From positions 41,308,805 to 41,372,804 of the forward strand of contig OY756941.1 in assembly GCA_963580275.1 (NCBI GenBank): 64,000 bases of DNA, given 5' to 3'. The stretch is from Crataegus laevigata. Its lineage: Eukaryota > Streptophyta > Magnoliopsida > Rosales > Rosaceae. Every line of letters begins with the position of its first letter. The first letter of the stretch is position 1. A model generated the notes under the pieces. That model was not told where the DNA came from and did not search any database. It saw only the letters and a program-made list of their open reading frames with translations. The position numbers and the translations under genes were made by a program. Shown here piece after piece: positions 1 to 11,795 of this stretch.

Positions 1-10
1 GATTGCTTTC

Positions 11-178
11 GCCACTAGTACTGTGGTCTAGTACTATTATTCTTCACTTGAAAGTGAAAGGTCTTAGGTTCAATTATCGCCAAAGGCGAATTTGAACCAC
101 GTTATTGCTAGCCCATTGTGAACTTTAGAATACTCCCCCACCCCATTAATACAGATAATATCGTTTGTTTAAAAAAAA
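11..178 (+). mobile_element. tRNA-derived SINE, copy 1
   Basis: A segment of about 170 bp with a B-box-like stretch (ggttcaattatcgcc) near position 71, a following gcgaa/ttcgaaccac-type segment, and an A-run at its 3' end (171-178). The 10-bp sequence gattgctttc occurs immediately before it (1-10) and immediately after it (181-190), which reads as a target-site duplication. The window starts inside the left duplication, so its full length is unknown. A diverged relative lies at 45203-45369. Class assignment as SINE follows from the Pol III box, A-tail and short length; the family name is not known to me. Confidence 0.65.
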
Positions 179-190
179 GTGATTGCTTTC

Positions 191-1968
191 AAGTGTTAAT
201 ACATTGTCTTTTTTTTTAAACCTATCTTAAGGAGGGCCCATTTTATAAATTTTGCACAGAGCCCTAAAATCTCAGAGACGACCATGTTTGTCAATGAGAG
301 TTTTTATAACAAAGTCCAAAAGGACATAGTATGAAGACTCTACAGCAGATGAAGGTGAGAAAATAACAATCGCTCTATAAATGAGATAGGTACGAACGAG
401 ACACTACTTATGCATTCAACGCATAGTAAAGATTCCTATCTATACTAAAACAAAAAATTACATAGAATATGTCTCAGCCAAAAGCTAAGACCCACACAAA
501 AAGTCCCAAAGGTGAACACACATAAAATACCTGAAAAGCCTGAAGGGAGAGTCACCTGCCGCCTCCTCTACTGCATAATTGTTGGAGACGACCAATGAAC
601 ATAAAATCCAAAAAAGAGTTTGCAGAAAGCTAAACTTGAGCCTATCTTCGTCTCAACGCCGGTAAAACGGAGCCAAACATGCAGATCAATAGTCATCTAA
701 ATGCCCTGATCCAAGTAGAACGAAAAAAGCCAGTGATGAAAGCACGGAAGAAAGTTGAGGTTCGACTATAGGGTAATGCAAGGGAGGCTAAATTTGAAGA
801 TAAAATTTTGTCTACAAATTTGCATTACTCTCGACCATATAACCAATTAGTAATACGAGGAGAAGTCCAACTTCTTATAAGCCTTGCAAGGTTTCTCCTT
901 TCAACAATGTGAGACTCATTTACCTTCACATCCTCACACCTAAGACCCCAGACCTTTGTAAGGGTACAAAATATAGTTATCTTCGATAATAGAGAAGCAC
1001 GATAAAGCAGCGAACTAGTGTTGAGATGAGATCCACCAAATCTAGAACGAATGGCAATGACGGCCGGGTGTGAGTGTTTGGAGGGTTGACTCGAAACTAT
1101 GAGAGAGTTTGGGTGAAAAGCCTCAAGTCATGGCACAAAAGCCCCAAATTAAAAGGCGTAATACCTTTACCAACGAGCAAAATGCCCGGAGGCAGAGCTC
1201 ATTTACACCACTTGTAAAAGGTGGGTTGCTCCACGTTCTCTGACGGGAATCGGGACGGGGAAGGAAGAGGAAGAAGGAGAGGATAAAGAAGGGTTGAAAG
1301 GGTGGCTGCTACCGGCCCCAAGCAGGAGCTGGAAGCCGGCGGCTGGAGGGGTTTAAAGTTTGGGGTTTCTTTTAGGTTTAGGGATACCTGAAAGCCCGGA
1401 TCGTAAACTGTTCAGTATTTTTGTATTCTAGAAGTTAATGAACGATCCCTCCTAAAATGTACTTAATGTTCCCTTGTTGTTGGATTATTATGTTTGCATG
1501 TCAATAAGAAAACAACAAAGACGACATAGGAAAAGAGGCTGCAATATATAACAAATTAACAATCATACAAAAATCAACTTTGCCAGGATATCATGCAAGC
1601 AAATATATGAATTAGTATATATTAACCCTAGTTTGTATAATAACATTCAAATGGAAGCCTCCCTCTTAACGCATGCAAGGCGATGATGTTGTGGATAAAG
1701 CAAGTACACACGAATACAGAAGTACTAAACTTTGACGTTACCTAAGCTTTCATTGTGTTCATGAACAACATTAATCCTCTAGGCCTCTCCGTCTAAAATT
1801 TTCTTTAAAAAACCCTCCCACAAAAACAAAGTCTATACATTTCTCATCTTCGACATGTTTTCATTTCATCGGCGACGAACTTACGGTGAGTTTACTCTCG
1901 TTCGTTCGTTAGCCTGTACGTTGATTAGTCGTACTTTCTAATTAGTTAAGAGGCTGAGAGGGTCAGAA
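191..1968. other. Intergenic, no gene recognised
   Basis: About 1.8 kb upstream of the first gene. I see no convincing reading frame, tRNA or transposon termini here. A purine-rich stretch near 1250-1290 and a GC-richer patch around 1300-1350 stand out from the AT-rich surroundings and may be decayed repeat sequence. The last 100-200 bp should hold the promoter and 5' UTR of the gene at 1969. Confidence 0.4.
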
Positions 1969-2613
1969 ATGGGAGCTAATCAAAGCAATTTCAAGCCCTC
2001 ATCGTCATCATATGGTGGCCATGGTGGTGGGAATTCGAGTCCAGTGCCGTCGATCATGGAGCTGCTGAAACCGGACTGCTTAAAATCGAAGAATAAGAAA
2101 AGGAAGAGACAATTGGCACCAGAGAAGAAGAAGAATATTTACAATAATTACGCAAAAAATACTGCAATTGTTGGAGCAGCTGGGAGCGGGACTAGGATGA
2201 CAACCCTAGAAGAATGGCTCTTGGCCTCCCCCGGCCACGTCAAGGCAGATCATAACTACAACATCAACGGAGGTGAGTTGTATGTGTTTAGACCCAGCTC
2301 CAAAAGAATACATCCAGCTGCATCTTCTTCGTCAAAATTACCACCTCTCTCTAAAGCAAAAGACAGCTTCTGCCTCGAGAGACTCGTAAAAACTGAGGAT
2401 AAGAAATCTGATGAAGCAAACTTGATCGTCAATGATATTTCGGCGTCAATGAGCTGCAGAAGTATTAATACACAATTAAGTGAGAATTAAACTCATAAGT
2501 TGAAGAAGAAGGTGAGCTTTCGATTGCCGGAAGAAGCTGATTTTTTCATATTTTACCCCTCAGAGGAGACCATCACGACGGACGACAGCGATAATGATGA
2601 AGACTTTGATTAA
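1969..2613 (+). CDS. Plant-specific protein of unknown function, with in-frame stop near the C-terminus
   Basis: The ATG at 1969 opens a 173-codon frame ending in TAA at 2488-2490. The protein begins MGANQS, so Gly2 could be a myristoylation site. It then has Ser/Gly-rich sequence, a Lys-rich patch (KNKKRKRQ, possible NLS) and a TTLEEWLLASPG motif. After the TAA the same frame stays open to 2613 and encodes KKKVSFRLPEEAD, then an aromatic FIFY stretch and an acidic tail. That second block looks like a real conserved terminus (my recollection of a plant family with paired EEWLLASP and VSFRLPEEAD motifs). The TAA is therefore probably a recent nonsense mutation or a sequencing error. No intron consensus neatly removes it. 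I cannot name the function. Confidence 0.6.
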
Positions 2614-3451
2614 TACATAATCTACCTCATTAAGATTTCATATCTTATTTTATTAAACACACCAAATTTTACTTTTATCATATTTGGTTTTGGGTTTTGA
2701 TGTCCCTTATTAAGATGGCGGTATTCCCGTATTATACAATAATCAGTGATGATGCATGTAGCAGTTAAGAATACATGATAAGATGCGAGCCAGGTGATAT
2801 GTATATCGCTCTAAAATCAATATGTATGTATCAAACTTCTATAAATTTTCTATCTCGGCGGCATTTTTCTATTAGTTTGCATCAATCAAATTTTTATTTA
2901 TTTAATGAGAGCATGCACTGCGTTAATCGAAGTCGGCAATCTTCTGTAGACTAAGGCATAAGTCCTCATTGATAAAAGACGCAAGTCCCACGAAAGTAAC
3001 AAAGTACTCCTATATAGTTTTCCAAATGAATGGAGGAAATTCTTACTCTTTGACTGTATATTTTCGTTACGTGACTATAAAAATGAGAGGTAGATAAAGA
3101 TGATACGTAGGAGCGTAGTCGATTTTCACTTAAGACCATAAGTTCGAGTTGGTGTATGAAATGCAGCGATCACTACATGAGATCTCCTCCTGATCCCGCT
3201 CTGCTGTAAAATTTGATTACTATGCATGGACCATGGTAGAGGGAACGTACGACTTTCCTTGCTCCTTGGTGTTGTTAGCTAGGGTTGCGTTGGCAGTGTA
3301 GTAAAGAAATAAAGCATACCTATCCTTCAACATATTTTTTTAGTGTGATTGAAATATAGGAGAATATGTCATATGTCATTATACAATTAGAGAGACATTT
3401 GAAGAAAAGAAAAGAAAAACTTCTCTCTCCAATTGTTCATGACATGTGATA
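2614..3451. other. Intergenic, no gene recognised
   Basis: This stretch holds the 3' UTR of the preceding gene and AT-rich spacer. I see no coding or RNA gene and no clear transposon ends before the CACTA-like terminus at 3452. Confidence 0.4.
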
Positions 3452-5057
3452 CACTACTACAAAAGGGAATATCAGTGGTGCTATAAAACTAACAAAAAAC
3501 ACCACTTACTGTCGGATTTTTGGTAAAAATCCGACATTAAATCGTGCAATGTCGAATAGTGGAAACGACGCCAATACTACTGTCACAAAAAAGGCATTGA
3601 CGTCGCTTATTCCTCTTAATCAACCACCAAGAAGAAAAGTATTATAAAATAAAAAAGAACAATAGGGTCGCTTAAAAACGACATCGGTGCTTACATCGCT
3701 TAAAAGAGACATGGAAATCTGATATGATGGTGGTCCATATCGACATTAACTAACAAATAAAAAATTAAAATACCACACTTACTGTCGGTCCAAACCGACA
3801 TCACCTCAATTAAATAAAATAGTCGACCTACTGTCGGTCGCAACTGACATTAGCTTCCATCTAGATAAATAAAATAATTAGCTGCTGTCTTCCATAAGCG
3901 ACTCCAAATATATTAATAATAATAAAAAAAATCTTTATCTGTTCAATGTCTTAATTAAAGGATAAATGCTTTTGGAGCCTGACAGCTTGGGACTAAAGTC
4001 GGACCCCTGGGATTACCATCCTATGTACAAAATCAAAAACCCAAATGGTAGATAATAAAAACAGATAAACCTATGATTCACAACCTCGCGGAAAGTCCTT
4101 GTGTTGCATTCCCTTCTACTCGATTATAACAAAAAAAAAACAAAAAACAAACAGATTAACCCCCAAAAAATTCAATCCAATTCGAAAAGCAGAAGACTTT
4201 ATAACCTACCTGATCAAACAAAACCCTGTAGGCATTGAGATCATAGTACAAGGCACGACCTTTGCTGCTGCAATAGTCGAGAGCCTGAGCAAGATATAGC
4301 GCCACCCTCGCCTCCCCCTGCAAACAAAAAAGATTCAATCTTTCCTTATTTTTTCAGAAAACAAAAATCTGGGATTGAGATTTATCAAAATGTTGAAAAG
4401 TGGAGAGAGGGTTGAGTTTAACGGACGAAGAATTGGTGATTGTCCGGCGAGGTGAGCTTGTTGAATCGCTTGATGGCAATTAAGCGGCCATTGTCGATAT
4501 TTCCCCTGTAGACAACGTTTGGATTGGAGTTCCTCATAATGTTGATCTTCAAAATGGTGATCCATAGCAAATTGGGAAGGAGAAGAGGAAAAACTGAAAA
4601 AGAGGAAGAAAGGGACGCACAGATGAAATGGGAAAGGGAGGGGTTTAAATATAGGTACTTAGTTGGTGTCGGTTTAAACCGACATGGATTGACTAACGTC
4701 GAATTAAAAACCACTGGGGTCGAATTAAATATACATGGCGTCGGTTAAAATTGACGCCAACTTGACACACTTTGCTAACCAGTCAACTTTCTGACACTCT
4801 TTATTTAAAATATGGCATCGGTTTAAATTAATGTTGGTGTCGGTCTTAACCGATACCAACTCTTGACACACTTTTTGAAATTCACATAGCGTCGGTTAAA
4901 ACCGACACTAAGTTTACCAAGCGGGAAATTTCCCGCCTAATATTTCAACGAAATCATCCATTTCCCACCTAATATTTCAAGATATCCATCCATTTCCCAC
5001 CTAATGTTTAACCCAAAGAAAAAAAATAACCAGGTTTTTTTTTTTTTTTTTTTTGTG
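3452..5057. mobile_element. Non-autonomous CACTA-like DNA transposon carrying host gene fragments
   Basis: The left end reads cactactacaaaaggg, the usual start of plant CACTA elements. The right end is a long T-run closing in gtg at 5055-5057, a degenerate inverted match. Flanking trinucleotides are ata and tta, so the 3-bp TSD is imperfect. Both subterminal regions are crowded with short palindromic repeats of the type tgtcggtt..aaccgaca (for example 3510-3600, 3783-3855, 4668-4690, 4842-4910), the layout of CACTA transposase-binding regions. No transposase is encoded; the centre instead holds kinase-gene fragments at 4208-4533. The exact right border is uncertain. Confidence 0.65.
4208..4533 (-). 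pseudogene. Captured fragments of a brassinosteroid-signalling kinase (BSK) gene
   Basis: Read on the minus strand, 4533-4425 encodes NVVYRGNIDNGRLIAIKRFN and its continuation, the N-lobe strand region of plant BSK pseudokinases. After an intervening stretch, 4320-4210 encodes RVALYLAQALDYCSSKGRAL and then DLNAYRVLFD, a later BSK segment. A cag acceptor precedes the second block and a gtaggt donor follows it, so introns were copied and the capture was from genomic DNA rather than cDNA. Sequence between the blocks does not match BSK, no start codon belongs to it, and it lies inside a CACTA-like element. It is a transduplicated fragment, not a functional kinase. Confidence 0.75.
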
Positions 5058-5816
5058 TTATCTCATATAACATTTTAAAATTTTAATAAATAAAATTTAA
5101 CTTGAATAAAATACCTAATAAAAAACATAAATATAATTTTATTATAAAATATCATCACATGCTAATACAAAACTGCACTACTCTTTTTATATGACCTTAC
5201 ATTAGTGATTTAGGATGCCATGAACGAAGTCAAGGTTTAGTGCCTGCTATGCTACATGGAACCCTGGGGCCTAACGGCCTCTCGGCTTTAAAGGCATTTA
5301 ACCACCTCTGAGAAGGAGAAAAACTTATATGGAATGAATTCACCGTCACGTGACGTTAAATTGTTCAATAATGTATTGCCATGCGCAGGTTTTTCTCCGC
5401 ATGACAATGTTTGATTAGATCGGGACCTCAAATGACGATAAATTCATTTAATATAAGTTGTTCTCCTTCGAGTGACGACCATACATTGGTCCCCAAAACA
5501 ACAGAGAGGGGCATTCGTAAAAAAAGAGAGAGTAGGGCAGTGGACCAGTGGTAAGTCGTACACATAGAGGGAGCCAACAAACACACATAGCAGTATCAAC
5601 CACCAGTATTCCCTTGTTTTGGTTAAAACGAGTGGGAAATTGCTTGGAAAGTATGTCATTGCTAAAAACCGAAAGAGGGGAGCGCCTTTACTTCTCCCTC
5701 ACATTATCACCCTCTTTCGCGGTTCCGTAGCATTTATACTTTGTTCAAGAATAAGAGCGATAAAAGGAAGCACTTTGGGTGGTGCTGACTGCTGAGATAC
5801 TCTAGCTTGTGAGGCA
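5058..5816. other. Intergenic spacer and phytocyanin promoter region
   Basis: AT-rich sequence followed from about 5500 by a stretch likely to include the promoter and 5' UTR of the gene at 5817. I see no second gene here. Confidence 0.35.
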
Positions 5817-6981
5817 ATGGCTCGAGATGGGATATTGAAGGTGGCGATCGCTGTTTTGTTCGTCGGTGTCGCCGCTGTGAGCCTCGGAGGGAGCTTGGTT
5901 GGAGCTGCACAAGTGTACCACGTTGTCGGAGGAGACCGCGGCTGGGATCCATCCTCCGACCTTGCTTCTTGGTCCTCGGACAAAACATTTAGGGCCGGAG
6001 ATAAGATGTGTGAGTCCTCTCTCCTCCTCTCTGTAAAGCTTAATTAGGGTTTGTTTAGTTTTACTCATGTAATTGCTTCCAAAATGGTTTCAAACGCCTA
6101 GGACGTCTTCATTAAAACCTCAAGAGTGATTATGCATTAAAAACAATCGCCTTTTACAAAAATCATGTTTTGACATCATTCGATAAAAAAACTCTTACTA
6201 GAAAAAATTACCTGTTAAATACTAGAAGGTCTTGAATTTTTGCTAGTCAGAAAACACTTTCGATATGAAAACAATCGCAAACCAGTCCTAAACGTATCTC
6301 AAATTTTGGTTTAGCTTTCTTGGCACCATTAGCCGAAGCCATTTGTTTGGTTTCCGAATATAGGAGAATAAAGTGGAAAGAAAGTAAAGATACTTTCATG
6401 CGTTTGGTTCGTTATTAGAATTCTTTAAGAAAAACTAACGAAAAGTCTAAAAAAATTTCAATTTTAATGAAAAGTCATTTTTAAAGATATAGTGAATAGT
6501 ACTAAGGAAATGTAAAAATGTAATTTTTCGTTAAAAATGAACAGTACTGAAAATGTTTCGTTAAAACTCCTAATTCTTTAATTACAACTCTTTTGTGTGT
6601 GCACTTTTAGGGCTAGCCTACTCCTCGGCGCATGGGTACATAGCTGAAGTGAAGAGCAAGGAGGAATTCGAGTCGTGCGATGTAACAAACCCAATCAGGA
6701 TGTTCACGGACGGCCTGGATAGCATCTCAATGGACAAGGAAGGACTCCGCTACTTCGCAAGTAGTAACGTCGAGAGCTGCAAGAATGGCCTTAAACTACA
6801 CGTGGAAGTTATGCCTCAATCACATCAAGCTCCTGAAATTGACAACACGAACGTGGCGGGATCAGAGGGCCCTGCGTTGGCGGCAGCTAATGGGCCCACA
6901 AGCCCTTCTGGTTCGGCCCATCTCACTGCGAGCCTCGTGGTGTTGTCCGTTGGGTTGCTTTGTTATGTATTGGGTTTTTAG
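5817..6981 (+). CDS. Early nodulin-like protein (phytocyanin, GPI-anchor type)
   Basis: Two exons, 5817-6009 and 6611-6981, join in phase 1 to a 187-residue protein. The junction rebuilds GDKMWLAYS, as in phytocyanins, which supports the chosen splice sites (donor gtgagt, acceptor tttag). The order is signal peptide (about residues 1-30, ending GAAQ), plastocyanin-like domain from YHVVGGDRGW to about residue 137, a Pro/Ser/Ala-rich linker, and a hydrophobic C-terminal tail typical of GPI-anchor signals. Two cysteines (FESC and VESC) can form the family disulfide. The copper-binding Cys and following His of true plastocyanin-like proteins are absent, so it probably does not bind copper and belongs to the early nodulin-like group on the outer plasma membrane. 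The exact paralogue is not determined. Confidence 0.85.
6417..6577. mobile_element. MITE in the phytocyanin intron
   Basis: The left arm (agaattctttaagaaaaact, then aacgaaaa) is the inverted complement of the right arm (tttcgttaaaactcctaattctt), and the middle is also partly self-complementary around the gaacagtact and agtactattc-like segments. The size of about 160 bp and the fold-back structure indicate a MITE. I recall a very common apple repeat with this core, but have not compared it. It lies wholly in the intron and does not disturb splice sites. Confidence 0.6.
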
Positions 6982-7825
6982 AGTCCGTTGAGTTGCTTTG
7001 TTATGTATTGGGTTTTTAGGGTAAGTAGTAATCGATGTGTGTTAATTATAATTTAGTAAGGAAGTGAGGATTGGTATGAAGAATTGAAATTTGGTTTATT
7101 ATTTATAGAATAATTCTCAGCTACTCTGGATGAGTACAAATTCCTATCAAAATTGTTTATTATCAATTTATAAAACTTCGTATTTATGATCAAAACTGTT
7201 CATATTATAAATCACTCTACAAAGATCGTCTCTGCAAAGAATTTATTAAAACTAAGGTCGTTTAGTCATTGAACTGTATAACAGATGGACGAAATTGGAA
7301 AAGTAATATTAACCGTCAATGTATTTGCTATAATAAATTGACTAAATGGCCTTATTTACAGTGGTAATCTTTACATACTGATTTATAATATGAATAGTTC
7401 TGGTCATAAACACAAAACCATGTAATATGAACACGAAGAGCTTTGAGTAGAAGTCAATAGCCAAGCATTGTTCTTATTTACAACCTCATAAGAAAATGAA
7501 AGTTTAAAATTTGCAATCAATCCACTTCGAGTTAAAGCGTCAATACGAAAATTTCCTTTTTGATATTGCAACCAAGTTCCAAATTATGACGATTTAGTAT
7601 AACTAGGAGCACAATAAGACTATAAGCACACAGAGTTGTGCTAGCCAATAGCCATTGATCTCTGGAGAGCCCACAAGGATCAATGGCTACCATTCAAGTC
7701 ATGTACCCACGAGTGATTGATGCGAGCATCGTCCAACGGCAATTATACAAGGAAGTATGCAATACACTAAACAGAAGAATCATAAATTCTCAGTTAGCGC
7801 ACCTCGGATATATTGGGAGATCCAA
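6982..7825. other. Convergent intergenic region with a perfect hairpin
   Basis: This region lies between the ends of the phytocyanin (+) and TFIIF alpha (-) genes. It contains their 3' UTRs and AT-rich spacer. A perfect 12-bp inverted repeat, tagccattgatc at 7649-7660 and gatcaatggcta at 7678-7689, encloses a 17-nt loop. No reading frame is convincing. Confidence 0.45.
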
Positions 7826-10800
7826 TCATCGCTCTTTCAGTACTATATAGCTGCTGGTTCCGTTCCCCTTCTTTATCTTTGAAATTCTTCTTAGAATGTT
7901 CGAAAAAGCGGTCTTTTCCTGCACCATAAGACAGAGTGAAGAAAATAAGAACAAACTATCACAATTCAAATTATTCAGCCTACGTTCCTTCAAGTTCAAA
8001 CAGAAGAGAGCAGAGTCAAGAGTCAAAACAATGGTAGAAAACATGATAAATCGTACCTCAGAAGATTTGAGTCTTCCCTTAAATTTAGAAACAAGAACAT
8101 TTGTAGTGAGTGGTGTTCTCTGCATCAATACAGCCCTGATTTCTTCCTCAGTGACGCGTCCACCAGATGACGATGGCTCCGTTTTCACAGGTGGAGTACC
8201 TTTTGGGGGCGCACTACTTTTAGAAGCAGACACAGACACAGGCTCCTCTTTGATGGATTTTTGTTCCTAATATAGATACAATGAAAATGAATACCATATA
8301 ATTAGCGAGCATGGGGAGTTTCAAAGCTTCTAAAAATAAAGCTGATAAAAACAAAGTAGCAAAACATACATTTTCAGTCTTGACCTTCTTGGGAGGTGCA
8401 GTGTTCGTTGCCTTAGCATCATCACCACTTGATTTTCTCTTTCCCTTTGAGGGTTTGGAGGTTGGTGTAGTTCCTCGACTGGACGCAGAAGGTGTTGGTT
8501 TTGAGGGACTGTTGTCAGATGGTTCCTCTTTGGGTGAATCCTTCTGCTTTGGAGCCAGCGCTGGAGGAAAGCCAATATCATCATCCAGCTGGACACATCA
8601 GAAAGAACAGGCCGATTAGCGGAAAAAGAGCTGTGATCCACTTTTACAGGACAAATCAAATTTTCAAAAATCCCGTGTCTGAATAAAATGGTATCTTGAA
8701 TCTTCAACAAAAATGTCCATTGCTATTCAAAATGCACGTAGTACAGGGAAAAAAATTAAAATCATCTAACAGATGCAGTTCTGACAAAAGTGCCAAATAA
8801 AGCATTTGAGATGTTTATTATGGGAAATGGGAAATCTAGTCAGATTAAGCCTGACAAAAAAATAAAATAAATAACCTACATCATCATCGTCATCGTCGTC
8901 ATCCTCTACATCTGAATCATTCAGTCCACCACTTCGCCCAAGTAGCTTTTTCAACTCTTTTCCTGATTTGCTCAGTCCACCCTCTTTGTCATCTTCATCC
9001 TCGTCCTCATCATCCTATGAGGAAGAAGTATACAAAAAAGGCCATCTTTAAATTGTACAAAGAGCCATAACTAACCAAGCAATTGCACCATGGATAAAAC
9101 TAGCATACAAGGGCATGAACTTCCAAGATAGCACCAGATACATGGTGCAAACAGAAAAACCCGAGACCCCCCAAATTGAACATGCAAGATAACGGGAGGT
9201 CTCAATTGCTGTACTTAATATATTCCCTAGCATAATTTTCAAAGACAAAAAAGAAGCTCAAATGAATTTGTTTACAAATATCAAAATAAAGTCTACCTAT
9301 TCTCTTGATCAGTATTCGTTTCTAACTGAATGCTTAAAGAATAGTGGTTGCGGGACATTTGTGCAACAAACCTGCTTAATTTCTGGAGGAGCTGGAATTT
9401 CTGGCTCCAAATCTTCCCTTTCCTCAGGATTGTTTCCAACAGCTTCATCATCATCAGTGAAAATTTCTTCATGCTCCCAGTCATCACCTACAATAAATGG
9501 AGACTTGATTATAAAAAGAAGACACAGAACTAATATAATCCAGACATGGTTATCATGGACATCATCAGGTACCCCTGTTATGTTCACAAAAAGAAGACAT
9601 CTGGACAAGACTTAATTGATATGACTTCCCCAATGGATGACCAAACATGGAACTAACATGAAAAGCCTTACTAATGAAGTAATCAAATACTTTACAGAAC
9701 AAGATGGATTAAAACCACCTTAACTTTTAACGAGACAAAAAAATGGTAAAAAAGAGGCTGATACGATGTCTGTATATGCAGTATCTTTCCACGGAGAAAG
9801 TATTTAGGTTAGCAAGGAGAAAAGATAGTGCTAATGATATTTTGTTTATATGGCAAAATAGAAAAAGGATAGATGCTTACCCTTCTCGATATCATCATCA
9901 TCCATGTCCACATCACCTCCCCCTACACCTTCATTATCATCATCACCATCACCATCACCATCACCACCTCTTTTATTCAATCTTTTTTTCCTTTCCAACT
10001 CTTCTTCATCATCCTCATCCCCTCTATCAGAGCCATTTCCTTCTTCATCATCATCACCACCAGCTGTTTTTCTTCGTCCCTTCCCACCAGCCCCACCATT
10101 ATCTTTGTCAAGCCTCTCCACTTCACCAAATAAAGCAGCTCCATTATTTGCAGCTTTCATCATCCATCTTTCATACCCATCTGCAGTCTTTTTCCTATTA
10201 CTAATCTTCTCTTCAGCTTCCTCCAATGTAAGTTGTTTGTATTGCGCAACCTTGTTGAAATTGAACCTAGTAAACATTATCAAAACAGCATTGTTTTGAT
10301 AAGTAAATGGATAGAACGATTGTAGCCATAATTGGTACTTATGAAAAGCTTTTTCCCATATCCATGCCAAGACTAATAATGATGAACAGTAAAATAAAAA
10401 CATCGGTAGCAAAAGTGGGCAAGGCATGCATACCAAGAACCAGCAGGAATAGCAGAAAACTCCTTTCCAGAGGGATGTTTTATTAGTAAGTAGTAAGTTG
10501 CAGTCTGTGCACCTTCAAGATGACCCTGGTACTGAGACCGGCCACTTTCGTCCTCCAATACCCATGGTTTGTTCTTGTACTTCTCCTATATAACGAAACT
10601 TAATGTAAATACGAAGGAGTGCAAACTATCTCAATGTCAGTTCATGAAACATCTCACAACTTACTAATTCCGAGTGGAACATAACGAAAGAAAATTACAA
10701 GAACCGAAAGCATTTGAAACGCAACTCACACTTTAAAACACTGCTACAATCGGGTCACAGAAAACTCTCAAATTTATAATGGTTATTAGCTATAGCAATA

Positions 10801-11084
10801 CAATCTCCAAATGATGCTCGCGCAACAGTTAAAACCAAGCAAGTAATAGCCAATGGGCAAAATCAGATCGAAATTACCCGCATGGCATCACTCAGTTGGC
10901 GTCCTTGTAGTCCATCCTTGTGGAGAGACCATTTATTTTCAGAATTCTTGTTCTTCGAAAAACTCGGCAACCCCGTCACAAATCTCCCAATGAAGTAGTT
11001 CTTATCGTTGGCAGTACTCGCTCGAACATTATACTCCTATATCAGAAACAAATACATCAATCAATCTTTACATATAGATACACC

Positions 11085-11138
<54 letters not shown>

Positions 11139-11317
11139 CGAACTCGAATTAAGCGAGTGACGACGGCGCCGCACTCGTTGCACTTGGCGCGGTTGAGAGC
11201 CATTTTTTTGCCACAGTCGTCGCACAGTGTCAAGTGCTTGCAATTGCTTCCGTATAAATCCTTGGTAGTTTTACATCCGCCACACTCAGGTCTCAGTCTC
11301 AAATCGGTCGTCGTCAT
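7826..11317 (-). CDS. Transcription initiation factor IIF subunit alpha (RAP74)
   Basis: Nine exons: 11317-11144, 11036-10878, 10585-10434, 10266-9881, 9487-9372, 9014-8880, 8588-8370, 8266-8057, 7918-7826. They total 1644 nt (547 residues) with all phases closing, matching plant RAP74 length. TFIIF alpha pairs with TFIIF beta and recruits RNA polymerase II to promoters. The N-terminus has a cysteine cluster (CGGC, SNC, CDDC, CNEC) and the TFIIF fold with NYFIGRF and WMMKAANNG. A long acidic and Lys-rich linker follows, then the C-terminal winged helix (VTEEEIRAVLMQ to SYIVLKER) that contacts FCP1-type phosphatase in homologues. I chose the ATG at 11317 because it starts MTTTDLRLRPECGG as in relatives; a further upstream in-frame start at 11341 would add eight residues. 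Intron 1 contains a CT/AT microsatellite. Confidence 0.95.
11083..11138. repeat. Compound (TA)n(GA)n microsatellite in TFIIF alpha intron 1
   Basis: About ten TA units followed by about eighteen GA units. On the sense strand of the gene this is a CT tract starting only about six bases after the 5' splice site of a 107-bp intron. Confidence 0.9.
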
Positions 11318-11689
11318 TTTCCCACCTGCCGAACCACGCAATTTTCCCGAGAAACAAACACCGATTCAGAGAGAAAATTCTATTCCCAAACGAAAGCTAG
11401 GGTTTCGATTCTGAAACCTAACAATTCAGCAATTTACCAATTCATTCAACTAATTCGATGATTACCTTTTGATTTATAACAGAGATCGCGAATCGGTTGT
11501 GAATTTGGGTTTTCTTGTTGTTTGGCCGGGAGAGAATTTTCTTTATTTTTCGTTTTGGGGTCGATTGAAATTTCCCAGTCCGGAAGAGAATAAAAACGCG
11601 AGTACCCTAACTTTTAATTTTCGAAAGGCTTATTATATTAACACCCTACAAATTGTTGAATAAACTCCACATACTTAATACACCTCACG

Positions 11690-11795
11690 TTTACTTTTTC
11701 ACTTAAAAATTATCTTAATACACCCCACATACTTTCCCATAATTTACTTTTTCACTTAAAAATTATCTTAATACACCCCACATACTTTCCCATAA
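11690..11795. repeat. 53-bp tandem duplication in the MULE subterminal region
   Basis: The unit beginning tttactttttcacttaaaa and ending in cacatactttcccataat is present twice in succession with period 53, inside the left terminal region of the MULE. Further related cacccca/ccccaca motifs continue to about 11880. Confidence 0.8.

Noticed and set aside
4099..4299. Plus-strand 66-codon frame in the CACTA-like element
   Set aside because: It is antisense to the captured BSK exon and has no protein-like features.
8311..8619. Plus-strand 102-codon frame
   Set aside because: Antisense to TFIIF alpha exon 7.
9743..10299. Plus-strand frames rich in His, Ser or Pro over the TFIIF alpha exon 4
   Set aside because: They are antisense shadows of the acidic Asp/Glu/Gly-rich exon of TFIIF alpha, whose frame and splice sites fit a known protein.
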